Source: Paenibacillus herberti (GTDB lineage Bacteria; Bacillota; Bacilli; Paenibacillales; Paenibacillaceae). Taken from it: a DNA stretch of 64,000 bases. How positions within the stretch are numbered: the stretch's first letter is position 1; the number at the start of each line of letters is the position of its first letter. This document shows, in pieces, positions 24,377-32,498 of this stretch. Below the pieces are notes generated by a model. The model searched no databases. It saw only the letters and a list, made by a program, of their open reading frames with translations, and was not told the DNA's origin. Location: NCBI RefSeq assembly GCF_002233675.1, contig NZ_NMUQ01000004.1:115983-179982 (forward strand). Reading direction: 5' to 3'. The position numbers were made by a program, and so were the translations under genes.

Positions 24377-25261
24377 TCAAGCCGTTGAGCGGCTAAGGCG
24401 AGTCCGGCGCAATCTGGCGAACAACAGCCCATGCTTCGGCGAGAGCAGGAAGGTGACTGCGAATAATATCGCAGCGGCCGCGACGATACAGCCCGCGATT
24501 GATGCGTCCAGCCAAACGGCGAGCGCGAAGCCGAGTACAGTTGAAGCTACGCCGCAAGCAGCGCTGATGAGGATCATGGCGCCGAGTCGGTCCGTCAGTA
24601 AATAAGCCGTTGAAGGCGGGATAACGAGTAGGCCGACCACAAGAATCGCGCCGACGCTCTCAAATGAGCTGACCGTGGCGACGGAAACGAGTCCCATAAG
24701 CAAATAATGGAACAATGCCGCCGGGATGCCGAGAGCGAGGGCCAACATCGGATCGAATGCGCAGAGCTTGAATTGCTTGTAGAACAGTCCGATGACTGTA
24801 AGCACGAGCAGCAGCGTCCCGCCGAGCAGCCAGACGGAGCGCGGTCCGAGATCCATGCCACCAATTTGCAGCGTATTCCAGGCCGTATAGGCAATCTCTC
24901 CATAAAGGACGCAGTCCAGGTCGAGATCGACCTGTCTGGCGTTGAGGCTGACAAGTACAACTCCGATTGCAAACAGAGATGTAAAAATAACCCCGATGGA
25001 AGCATCACTCTGAATACCGCGATTGTTGAACCATTGAATGAGGAACACGCATAACAGTCCCATGATCGCAGCGGCGACTAGCATGAGGATGGAGTCGCGG
25101 GAGCCGCTGATCATGTAAGCGACGACGATGCCGGGCAGCACGGAGTGGCTAATCGCATCACCCATCAGCGCCATCCGGCGCAATATAAGGAAACAACCCA
25201 GCACCGCACAGCTGACAGCCGCCAATGAACCAGTCAAAAGAATCCAGAAATCCATGCTCAC
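24377..25261 (-). CDS. mntD: Manganese-type ABC transporter, permease 2
   Basis: 294 residues, about eight membrane helices, ABC-3 (metal) permease family: 'LGCFLILRRMALMGDAISHSVLPGIVVAYM' at the start and 'SFESVGAILVVGLLVIPPSTAYLLTDRL' near residue 200. Begins 1 bp after the preceding permease stop. Last gene of the four-gene importer. A heteromeric permease pair is the arrangement seen in Mnt/Mtr systems. Symbol given by operon analogy. Confidence 0.85.
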   Translation of the reverse strand: MSMDFWILLTGSLAAVSCAVLGCFLILRRMALMGDAISHSVLPGIVVAYMISGSRDSILMLVAAAIMGLLCVFLIQWFNNRGIQSDASIGVIFTSLFAIGVVLVSLNARQVDLDLDCVLYGEIAYTAWNTLQIGGMDLGPRSVWLLGGTLLLVLTVIGLFYKQFKLCAFDPMLALALGIPAALFHYLLMGLVSVATVSSFESVGAILVVGLLVIPPSTAYLLTDRLGAMILISAACGVASTVLGFALAVWLDASIAGCIVAAAAILFAVTFLLSPKHGLLFARLRRTRLSRSTA

Positions 25262-25262
25262 C

Positions 25263-26204
25263 TTATCCCGCCTCCTTCACCGATGCCGTTGAGCCTTGCA
25301 GAGCTTGCAGTTGCTGGCGGGCGCGGCTACGCGTCAGCCGCATCGTCAGCAGGCCGCGCTTGGTTCCGAACAGCACGGACACGAGGAATACAAAGGCTGC
25401 GGCCAGCACGCTGACCGGTCCGGTCGGCAGCTGAAACACCTGAGAGCTGATCCATGCACCGAGCAATCCGCTGATCATGCCGAAAGCACCGGATAACATG
25501 ATCATCCGATCCAGCCGCTCCGTCCAGAAGCGCGCGGACACCGCAGGTGTGATCAACAGAGCAGCGACCAGAACGACGCCGACTGCCTGAATTCCGGCGA
25601 CTACGGCTGTTACGACCAGCGCCTGCATGATGAAGTCGAGCAGCGAGGTCGAGAAGCCGGAGCCTTTGGCGAAAGCCGGGTCGAATGCGAGCAGCTTGAA
25701 TTCTTTGAACAACAAAGTGCAAACGAACGTTAACAGCAAGCTTACGCCGGCCATCAGCTGCACATCAGAACCGACCATCGAAGCAGCCTGGCCGAACAGA
25801 AACTTGTCGAGTCCGCTTTGGCTGCCATCTCCGCTATGCTGAATCATCGTGAGCAGGACGATACCGATGCCAAAAAAAGATGAGAGTACAATGCCCATAG
25901 CTGCATCCGCTTTGATGCGTGATCTCGCCGTAATGACGCGAATAGCCAAAGTTCCCGCGATGCCTGCAACAATTGCTCCAAGCATGAATACCGGCAGCGA
26001 CTTAACGCCGGTCAGCAGAAAAGCGACGCAAATACCGGGCAGTGCGGTATGCGCGATCGTATCGCCCATCAAGCTCTGCCGCCGCAGGTACGCGAAACAA
26101 CCGATCATGCCGCTGCTCAAGCCGAGCAGCATGCAACCGAGCGCGATCCAGCGAAGATTAGGATCCGTTGCTAGCGCGGCTAGAGAATCCCATAGCTGCA
26201 TCAT
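25263..26204 (-). CDS. mntC: Manganese-type ABC transporter, permease 1
   Basis: 313 residues, ABC-3 permease: '[31 protein letters not shown]', '[28 protein letters not shown]'. Overlaps the ATPase gene by 4 nt (ATGA). It ends in a basic tail ('[18 protein letters not shown]'). Its similarity to the second permease through the whole length shows an old duplication, as is usual in this family. Confidence 0.85.
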   Translation of the reverse strand: MMQLWDSLAALATDPNLRWIALGCMLLGLSSGMIGCFAYLRRQSLMGDTIAHTALPGICVAFLLTGVKSLPVFMLGAIVAGIAGTLAIRVITARSRIKADAAMGIVLSSFFGIGIVLLTMIQHSGDGSQSGLDKFLFGQAASMVGSDVQLMAGVSLLLTFVCTLLFKEFKLLAFDPAFAKGSGFSTSLLDFIMQALVVTAVVAGIQAVGVVLVAALLITPAVSARFWTERLDRMIMLSGAFGMISGLLGAWISSQVFQLPTGPVSVLAAAFVFLVSVLFGTKRGLLTMRLTRSRARQQLQALQGSTASVKEAG

Positions 26205-26956
26205 GCTTCCGCCCCCTTTGCCTGGCCGGTTGCCGCGACCGCGAATGCCACTCGCCCGCCATAAGTGCGCTGTAGATTCGTCTCGGTAAACACTTCAGCG
26301 GTAGGACCGAAGGCCTGAACCGTCACATTGAGCAGCAGCACGCTGTCAAAATACTCCGGGACAGTCGCCAAATCATGGTGGACAACGATAACCGTTTTGC
26401 CCTCCGAGCGCAGGCGGCGCAGCAGCTCAACGATCGCCTTTTCGGTGGCGGCGTCCACTCCGGCGAACGGCTCATCCATGAAATAAAGATCTGCATCTTG
26501 CGCCAGCGCACGAGCGAGAAATACCCGCTGCTGCTGGCCGCCGGACAGCTGACTGATCTGCCGCTCGGCGAATGCCTCCATCCCCACACCAGCCAGGCAT
26601 TCCATTGCTATCGCTTTCTCCTTGCGCCCCGGCCGGCGGAACCAGCCAAGACGTCCGTATCGTCCCATCATCACGACATCGAGTGCATGTGTCGGAAAAT
26701 CCCAATCGACCGACTCCCGCTGCGGCACATAACCGATGCGGGTGCGCACATCGCCAATCGGTCGGCCAAAGACGCTCACGCTCCCGCCGAGAGACGGAGT
26801 CAGACCTAGAATTGTTTTGATCAGCGTCGATTTGCCGGCGCCGTTAGGGCCAACGATAGCAATCAGCTCGCCCTCTGGCGCTGAGAAGCTGACATCCCGC
26901 AGCACCGCCTGGCTGCGGTAAGCGGTGCTCAAGCCTGCCACCTCTAGTATCATCAC
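26201..26956 (-). CDS. mntB: Manganese-type ABC transporter, ATP-binding protein
   Basis: 251 residues. Walker A '[14 protein letters not shown]' near residue 37, Q-loop '[13 protein letters not shown]', signature '[31 protein letters not shown]' joining to Walker B, and switch histidine 'VVHHDL'. The 'SVDWDFP' after the Q-loop is typical of metal-chelate importers of the Mnt/Znu group. Overlaps mntA and mntC by 4 nt on each side. Confidence 0.93.
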   Translation of the reverse strand: MMILEVAGLSTAYRSQAVLRDVSFSAPEGELIAIVGPNGAGKSTLIKTILGLTPSLGGSVSVFGRPIGDVRTRIGYVPQRESVDWDFPTHALDVVMMGRYGRLGWFRRPGRKEKAIAMECLAGVGMEAFAERQISQLSGGQQQRVFLARALAQDADLYFMDEPFAGVDAATEKAIVELLRRLRSEGKTVIVVHHDLATVPEYFDSVLLLNVTVQAFGPTAEVFTETNLQRTYGGRVAFAVAATGQAKGAEA

Positions 26957-27918
26957 TGTTTTTCCCCCTTCAATGCTTTCGCGATCGTATCGACGTTATG
27001 CCGGAACATGCCGACATACGTTCCTTCCGGCGTTCCTTCCTCACCCATTGCATCCGAGAACAGCTCACCGCCAATGATGACCTCATGGCCGAGCTTGCCT
27101 GCGCCCTCCAGAACCGACTCAATAGACTTGCGCGGAATGCTGGATTCCACGAACACGGCCGGAATTTCTCGCTGCACAAGGAAGTCCCGAAGTGCTGAAA
27201 CATCCTTTGATCCGTATTCTGAGGCCGTGCTCATGCCTTGCAGACCAATGACCTCAAGCCCGTAGGCGCGGCCAAAATAACCGAATGCATCATGCGCTGT
27301 CACCAGCACCCTGTACTTTTCCGGCACGGAACCAAGCTGCTCCTGAGCATAATGATGAAGTTGCTGCAGCTCCCGGATATAGGCGTCTGCTCGTTGCCGA
27401 TACTGGGACTCGTGGGCGGCATCCTCGCTAATGAGCGTGTCACGCACCATCTCCACGGTGAAAGTCCATAAGCTGGCGTCGAACCAGACGTGAGGATCAG
27501 GTATGCCGGAGCCCGGCTCACCCTCATACAGCCTCCCCTTGGGCATCGTGTCCGTGACGGCGGCTACTGTTTTCACTTGGCCGAGCTTTTTCAGCACCTC
27601 CGTCATCTTCCCCTCCAGATGCAGTCCGCCATAAAAAACGACATCCGCCTCGTCAAGCTTCACCATGTCTCCATAAGAGGCTTTGTAAAGATGGGGATCC
27701 ACGCCAGGCCCCATAAGCGTCTCCACCTTCACCCGATCTCCACCGACCACCTTGGCGGCATCGGCGATCATGCCTGTCGTTGCCGTAATCGCGATTACGC
27801 CGCCCGGCTCCCCAACGCTCTCCCCCTCATTTTTGCCGCAGGCCTGAACGATCAGCATCACGCCAAGCAGCAACAAGCTGCCGATAAACCTCTCCCAACC
27901 CTTGCTCCAATGATGCAA
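26953..27918 (-). CDS. mntA: Manganese-binding lipoprotein of the ABC importer
   Basis: 321 residues, cluster A-I (ZnuA/PsaA-type) binding protein. Lipobox 'LIVQAC' near residue 27. Metal ligands expected for the family are visible: His in '[13 protein letters not shown]', His in '[12 protein letters not shown]', Glu in '[13 protein letters not shown]' and Asp in '[10 protein letters not shown]'. A His-His-Glu-Asp set with no His-rich loop favours manganese over zinc. TTG start 27918 with 'aggagcgatgggat' upstream. First gene of the operon, behind a promoter with a palindrome over the -10. Confidence 0.88.
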   Translation of the reverse strand: MHHWSKGWERFIGSLLLLGVMLIVQACGKNEGESVGEPGGVIAITATTGMIADAAKVVGGDRVKVETLMGPGVDPHLYKASYGDMVKLDEADVVFYGGLHLEGKMTEVLKKLGQVKTVAAVTDTMPKGRLYEGEPGSGIPDPHVWFDASLWTFTVEMVRDTLISEDAAHESQYRQRADAYIRELQQLHHYAQEQLGSVPEKYRVLVTAHDAFGYFGRAYGLEVIGLQGMSTASEYGSKDVSALRDFLVQREIPAVFVESSIPRKSIESVLEGAGKLGHEVIIGGELFSDAMGEEGTPEGTYVGMFRHNVDTIAKALKGEKQ

Positions 27919-27988
27919 ATCCCATCGCTCCTATCCCCTATGCGCCACACCAGTCCACTAAACTGCATGGCGTTGCTTTTGTATGTTT

Positions 27989-28018
27989 ATATTACACAAG
28001 ATTGTTTCTTATGTGCAA
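27989..28018 (-). promoter_or_regulatory. Promoter of the manganese importer, with candidate operator
   Basis: Minus strand TTGCAC, 18 nt, TAATAT. An imperfect palindrome with TTGT and ACAA ends covers the -10 (27980-28000) and could bind an MntR- or Fur-type repressor. It does not match the Bacillus MntR or Zur boxes closely, so the regulator is open. Confidence 0.4.
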
Positions 28019-28124
28019 CATATTTATATTGAGTGAACATATATGCCCTCGAACAACTTTTATTGTACGTTTTACAAAAGAGAGCGCATCGCTCGGACAC
28101 CACTACGCGCTCCCTTATGCATGC

Positions 28125-28203
28125 AAAAAGCCGCTTCCGAATGCTGTCTGGAAGCGGCTTTAAAGTTGTCGAATGAAAAAAACACGCCTCGGAAGGCGTG
28201 TTT
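28125..28203 (-). terminator. Two tandem intrinsic terminators
   Basis: First in transcription: AAACACGCC and GGCGTGTTT arms (28180-28203) followed on the minus strand by T tract 28175-28182. Second: a 12-bp stem AAAGCCGCTTCC with GGAAGCGGCTTT (28127-28161) and a T tract. Both close the transglutaminase gene. Confidence 0.88.
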
Positions 28204-28206
28204 GAG

Positions 28207-29433
28207 TTAGGCTTTTGCAATATGCGTCTTGTCAAAATCAGGCGAGTCAAACCAATCCCCCGACTGAGCCCAGGTCGCGTCAAGCGGAATCCACTTCGCA
28301 TTCTCATCGGCAAGCTTGACCTCGTTCCAAGCATGGGAACCAAAGCCCCCTTTTCCATCAGCGCCAAGTCCCGTCACAATTCTGACCTCCAGGCCGACCG
28401 AACGAGCCATGATGGCATAAAGCCGGGAAGTGTCGATGCAAACGCCCTTGCGACTGCTGAATGTGTCCTCTGGAGATTGCTCCTTCCACACCCCACGCTC
28501 GGTATAGTTGTTGGCCTTGTCCCAATCATAGGCAATTCGCGTGCCCAGCCAGTCGTATAACTTCTCCGCGCGTTCGCGGTCGCCTCCGGCTCCTGCAGTA
28601 ACCTGCTTTGCCGCCTCGTCGATTTCCTCTGGAATGTAGTTGTCGACGATATCATACTTCCGCTGCATGATCTGCTGCAGTTCACTGCCGACGGCTTCGC
28701 TAATAACCGGTCCGCTTTCCGCCAGTAACCCGCCGGCTACCGGCTGTAGCAGTTTGTCAGCCGCTTGGCGATATACTGGCGAACTCTCGATGCCTGACGT
28801 CAGCGGAGCTGTTGGAAACAGCGAGACATACAAGAAAAGGACAACCAGCAGCACAAGAGCGCGGCCGATGCCATGCAATCCTCCCAGCAACGCACCAGCG
28901 GCATGACTGACGATTCGACCGCCCCCGCCCCAGCGCTCGCTCCGACTCTCTGTCGCGTACTCCTCATCATGCTCTTCCACTCTCTCATCTCTATAATCAG
29001 CCTCGCTCCGCCGCGGACGTGATGCGCTCGCGAACAGCCTCCATGCCAGCGGTGTCAATCCAGACAGCAGCAAGCGCAGCAGAATATAAGCTAGCAGGAA
29101 CAAGACCCCCATGCGCAGTAGAGGCAGATCGCGCACGCTCGTAAGGAATGTATACCAAGCCTGCTCCAGTGTCCCCAGCTCTTGCTGTGGCACTACCACA
29201 GTCCGTTGCAACCATGCTGCCGCCGGTTCACTAAAGAGCTGCGCTAGACGGGCTGCGCCGAGCAGCGAGACTACGAGCAGCATCCCTTCCCACAAAAACG
29301 AGAATAACCGCATGGAAGAACCTCTTGCCCCACGACGCAATCCTTGCAGCAACGAAAATAAAATCAGCAACAATACAACGAGAGTTACCGGCTCCAGGTT
29401 AAGGAGCGTTTGCAGCCATCCCGTGTTGTCCAT
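28207..29433 (-). CDS. CvpA-like membrane domain fused to a transglutaminase-like domain
   Basis: 408 residues. Residues 1-215 hold about four membrane helices, with 'LLQGLRRGARGSSMRLF' and a later 'GGLHGIGRALVLLVVLFLY' resembling CvpA-type proteins, interrupted by an acidic loop ('EADYRDERVEEHDEEY'). Residues about 240-408 are a transglutaminase-like domain with the full catalytic triad: Cys in 'GVCIDTSRLYAIMARSVGL', His in 'GSHAWNEV', Asp in 'WIPLDATWA'. The catalytic domain follows the last helix, so it is probably outside. It may act on cell-wall peptides or surface proteins as a peptidase or cross-linker (inference). A small membrane protein gene precedes it by 31 bp. Confidence 0.8.
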   Translation of the reverse strand: MDNTGWLQTLLNLEPVTLVVLLLILFSLLQGLRRGARGSSMRLFSFLWEGMLLVVSLLGAARLAQLFSEPAAAWLQRTVVVPQQELGTLEQAWYTFLTSVRDLPLLRMGVLFLLAYILLRLLLSGLTPLAWRLFASASRPRRSEADYRDERVEEHDEEYATESRSERWGGGGRIVSHAAGALLGGLHGIGRALVLLVVLFLYVSLFPTAPLTSGIESSPVYRQAADKLLQPVAGGLLAESGPVISEAVGSELQQIMQRKYDIVDNYIPEEIDEAAKQVTAGAGGDRERAEKLYDWLGTRIAYDWDKANNYTERGVWKEQSPEDTFSSRKGVCIDTSRLYAIMARSVGLEVRIVTGLGADGKGGFGSHAWNEVKLADENAKWIPLDATWAQSGDWFDSPDFDKTHIAKA

Positions 29434-29464
29434 TCGTTGCTCCTCCCCCTTTTCACACTCTGGC

Positions 29465-29893
29465 TTAGCTTCCTTGCTTCGCTCCGTCGATCAAAGCACG
29501 GATTGTTCCATCAATGCTCCAGGTGCCGAGCGGTGCTCCTTTAAAAGAAACACTCACTTTGTCCTCACCCTTCGTGCCGGTAAGTTCCAAATTGCGAGTC
29601 GACACGGTATATGTGCCATCTCCGTTGTCCTTGTACATCGCTCCTGCCGCTTCGCCGGCCATCGCCGTGACGGCCTGATCGCGGACTTTGCCTCCAAGAT
29701 CGCGGAGATCCTGTAAGTTATACCCACTGTAGAGCACAAGACCGACGACGATTACGGCAGCTAAAGCCCATTTGGCTACGGTTTTCACAATACCGATGAC
29801 GAGTAGCAGTACAACCAGTCCCGCCGCCAGCACCAGCCAGTTTTCTTCAAAAAATACCTTCCATGTATCCAAATCATATCCAAGAGCATCCAT
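29465..29893 (-). CDS. Small membrane protein, unknown family
   Basis: 142 residues from ATG 29893; AGGAGG is 9 nt upstream, while an in-frame TTG 6 nt earlier is too close. Two adjacent membrane helices ('WLVLAAGLVVLLLVIGIVKTVAKWALAAVIVVGLVLYSG' region) are followed by a soluble C-terminal part with short beta strands ('GDGTYTVSTRNLELTGTKGEDKVSVSFKG'). I recognise no family. It is co-directional with and 31 bp ahead of the CvpA-transglutaminase gene, so the two may act together. Confidence 0.75.
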   Translation of the reverse strand: MDALGYDLDTWKVFFEENWLVLAAGLVVLLLVIGIVKTVAKWALAAVIVVGLVLYSGYNLQDLRDLGGKVRDQAVTAMAGEAAGAMYKDNGDGTYTVSTRNLELTGTKGEDKVSVSFKGAPLGTWSIDGTIRALIDGAKQGS

Positions 29894-30095
29894 AAGCAAA
29901 TTCCTCCTGTAATAGCGCGGCCAATCGGCCCTGCACCATGTTCATCCCCAGTCCCCATTATAACCGACCCCTTAGGGAGCGTAAACGCGGCCCGAGACTG
30001 GTCAGCGGCATATCCTGTCCAACATGGGCGTACAAGTAGTAGAGCCATGCTTGATCACATCTCAACTGAAGACAGCTGCAAAGGAGGTTTCCGCC

Positions 30096-31349
30096 GTGAA
30101 AACAGCCATCTGGCTGTACCTGTTTCTTTTCGTGGCGATGTTTGACCTGCATGCCCAGTATCCAATTCTGACTCCCTTTGCCGTTTCCCTTGGAGCGGCG
30201 CCGTCCTTCATTGGTCTGATGATGGGGCTCTATTCGATCACGCATCTGCCCGGCAACCTGATTGCCGGCTTCAGCATCGACCGCTTTGGCAGCCGCATCT
30301 TCATTGCGCTTAGCCTGCTTGGCGCCGGCCTGATCCTGCTGCTGCAGGCGCAGGTTACGAATCCATGGCAGTTGCTCGTGCTACGCTCAATCAGCGGCTT
30401 CGTGCTGGCTTTCCTGTCTCCTGCCTGCAGCGCACTGCTGGCAAGGATGGCAACCAATGCGGTGCAACAAGGCCGCCTCATGTCCGGCAGCGGTTTCGTT
30501 CATACGCTCGCCTCCGTCGTCTCTCCAGCAGCAGGTGCATTCCTAGTCGCGAGCATCGGCTTCACCAGTGCCTTTTATTTGCTCGGCTGGGTGTTGATCG
30601 TCACCGCCATCTGCGCCATCCTGTTCGTGCGGGATCCGCAGACAGACGGTATGGCGAACCCAGCGAGCCCGCCGGGTTCGGCGGGTTCCGTGAGTTCGGA
30701 GAATTCGGCGGGTTCGGCGAATTCAGCTCCACAGGGGGCGGGGCAGCAAGGATCGTCTCCAGGCTCAGCCGGATTTGCCGAAGAGGAGCAGGAGCAAGAC
30801 CGCTTCCCTTGGCTTCTCTATGCTCTACCGGTCGCAATTAGCTGCTCGCAAGGCATCCTTTCCTTCGAGCTGCCACTGATGTCTACCAGCACGGAGGGAA
30901 TGATGCGTACCGGCCTGCTGTTCTCGGTCGTCAGCCTGGGCGGACTGATCACGCTTAGCATGTTATTTCTGAATCGTGTGCCCGCCTTTACCCGCACGTT
31001 ATGGGGTGCTCTCATGCTTGCGGCTGTCTACTATGGCATTGCAACAGAAGCTCCACTGCCGCTCGTGTACATGCTGCTTGGAGTCGGTATGGCCAAGGGC
31101 ATTATTTTCCCCGCATTGTCCACCTTGCTGATTGAGCTCAGCTCGAGAGCTCGTTACGGGCGCACCTTCTCACTGCTGTCAATTGCCTTCTCGGTTGGAG
31201 CCTTTCTCGGCCCGATGATCGCGGGGCAAGTACGGGACTTTATATCCCCTTACTTTATCTCTTTCTTCGTGCTCATGCTGGCTGCAGCGATTTTGCCCCT
31301 CCACGGCGGCCGCAGAAGAGCTGGCTCCGCAACCGCCCAATTGCGCTGA
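30096..31349 (+). CDS. MFS transporter
   Basis: 417 residues from GTG 30096, preferred over the upstream in-frame start at 30024 because AAGGAGG (30081-30087) sits 8 nt before it. Twelve membrane helices; the MFS loop motif between helices 2 and 3 is 'GFSIDRFGSRIFIAL'. The central cytoplasmic loop is an unusual Gly/Ser/Ala/Pro linker ('PPGSAGSVSSENSAGSANS') encoded by a GGTTCGGCG-like microrepeat. Substrate unknown; drug or small-metabolite efflux is typical. Divergent from the membrane-protein pair. Confidence 0.85.
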   Translation: MKTAIWLYLFLFVAMFDLHAQYPILTPFAVSLGAAPSFIGLMMGLYSITHLPGNLIAGFSIDRFGSRIFIALSLLGAGLILLLQAQVTNPWQLLVLRSISGFVLAFLSPACSALLARMATNAVQQGRLMSGSGFVHTLASVVSPAAGAFLVASIGFTSAFYLLGWVLIVTAICAILFVRDPQTDGMANPASPPGSAGSVSSENSAGSANSAPQGAGQQGSSPGSAGFAEEEQEQDRFPWLLYALPVAISCSQGILSFELPLMSTSTEGMMRTGLLFSVVSLGGLITLSMLFLNRVPAFTRTLWGALMLAAVYYGIATEAPLPLVYMLLGVGMAKGIIFPALSTLLIELSSRARYGRTFSLLSIAFSVGAFLGPMIAGQVRDFISPYFISFFVLMLAAAILPLHGGRRRAGSATAQLR

Positions 31350-31481
31350 ATCTGGGTGAATGCACAGGGCATAGGCTAACTCGCTACATATACTGCACCA
31401 TGTCTGACGGAACAGGTGGCCGCGGCGAGCGTGGCCGCCTTCCTAATGACCCCAACAAGTAGCGAAGGGGTGACCAACAAG

Positions 31482-31604
31482 ATGTCTTATGGTGGCGAGT
31501 GTAATCAAGGCTGTAATTCTGGCGGCAGCGTGTGGACTTCCACAGGCGCAATTCTGGTATTATTTATTCTGCTAGTCATTATCATCAGCAGCTTCTGCAA
31601 CTAA
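31482..31604 (+). CDS. YjcZ-type small sporulation peptide
   Basis: 40 residues, 'MSYGGECNQGCNSGGSVW' followed by one membrane helix ('AILVLFILLVIIISSFC'). ATG 31482 follows 'gaaggggtgac'; the frame is open further upstream but that part is not family-like. Peptides of the YjcZ family are made late in sporulation in Bacillales. Closed by a strong terminator 44 bp downstream. Confidence 0.85.
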   Translation: MSYGGECNQGCNSGGSVWTSTGAILVLFILLVIIISSFCN

Positions 31605-31647
31605 ACCCAGCAGATACTGCCCCGAACCCCGCTCTCATAAGAAACTT

Positions 31648-31679
31648 GAAGGCCCGCAGTCTGCGGGCCTTCCTTTTTG
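31648..31679 (+). terminator. Intrinsic terminator after the YjcZ-type gene
   Basis: Perfect 12-bp stem GAAGGCCCGCAG with CTGCGGGCCTTC, then a T tract. Confidence 0.92.
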
Positions 31680-31972
31680 TGCTCCGGGCTGGTTTTAGTC
31701 GACACATGGCCCTGGCGGGCTGGCAGGTATTGGGCGGCATCTAGAAGAACCAGGAATATGCTGGAAGGTCCTTGCTGAGTACTCGTCTAGCCTAGCTGCT
31801 CTGACCGCTTCTAAGGCTATAACGATTCGTTAGCGGATGGAGTTTCACCTCCTCCACTTCCCGATGGCCTGCTTGATCAGTCTTACTTGTGGAACCTGTT
31901 ACCCTTGAGATTCTTCCGATAGACAAGGTAAAGTTAAGGAATAGCGAATGGGCAATAAGCCGAAGGTAAATC
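31680..31972. other. Intergenic region without a recognisable gene
   Basis: Nothing coding can be supported. It should contain the promoter of the TOPRIM gene; no clear -35/-10 pair stands out. Confidence 0.4.
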
Positions 31973-31997
31973 AAAAAAGCTGCGCAAGGCGCAGCTT
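31973..31997 (-). terminator. Minus-strand terminator just upstream of the TOPRIM gene
   Basis: AAGCTGCGC and GCGCAGCTT arms (31977-31985, 31989-31997) with a T tract on the minus strand. It lies immediately before the TOPRIM ribosome site (AAAGGAGG). It could stop antisense transcripts reading through from the GGDEF-EAL gene, or form a leader hairpin on the plus transcript. Confidence 0.55.
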
Positions 31998-32012
31998 GAA
32001 AGGAGGTCCCCC

Positions 32013-32387
32013 ATGAATACGGTTATTATCGTGGAGGGTAAAAACGATCGCAGTCGGCTGCGCAAGGTACTCAGCGAGGAAGTCACGATTCTGTGCACCT
32101 ACGGTACGCCGGGATCGATCCAGCTGGAAACGCTGACTAAGCAGGCCGGAGACAGCCAGGTGTTCATCTTCACCGACAACGACTCCTCCGGCAAGCGCAT
32201 CCGTGGCCTTCTCCGCGACCAATTCCCTGACGCCGAACATATCTATACCCGACGCGGCTATCCCGGAGTGGAAAAGACACCTCCAGAGTATTTACTGGAG
32301 CAGCTCCAGAAGGCCGGTTTCGACGAGGAGCTGATATTTCCGGATGCGTCACCAGAACCACGCTGGAATAAAGAGGACGGGCTATGA
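32013..32387 (+). CDS. Small TOPRIM-domain protein
   Basis: 124 residues, essentially one TOPRIM domain: the catalytic Glu in 'TVIIVEGKNDRSRL' and the DxD motif in 'FIFTDNDSSGKRIRGLL'. The arrangement resembles the N-terminal half of ribonuclease M5, but the C-terminal rRNA-binding part is absent and the protein ends in 'EPRWNKEDGL'. TOPRIM folds catalyse phosphoryl transfer on nucleic acids. AAAGGAGG 9 nt upstream. Role unknown; a stand-alone nuclease is the simplest idea. Confidence 0.8.
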   Translation: MNTVIIVEGKNDRSRLRKVLSEEVTILCTYGTPGSIQLETLTKQAGDSQVFIFTDNDSSGKRIRGLLRDQFPDAEHIYTRRGYPGVEKTPPEYLLEQLQKAGFDEELIFPDASPEPRWNKEDGL

Positions 32388-32498
32388 AGCTCTGAACTTC
32401 ATGTCCCTGTGCCTCATTGCTCAGAACCTCATGCTAAACCGCCGCATCGCCGACTCAGGATAAGACCCTTCCGTCTCCTCATCTCCCGCATCACTAAC

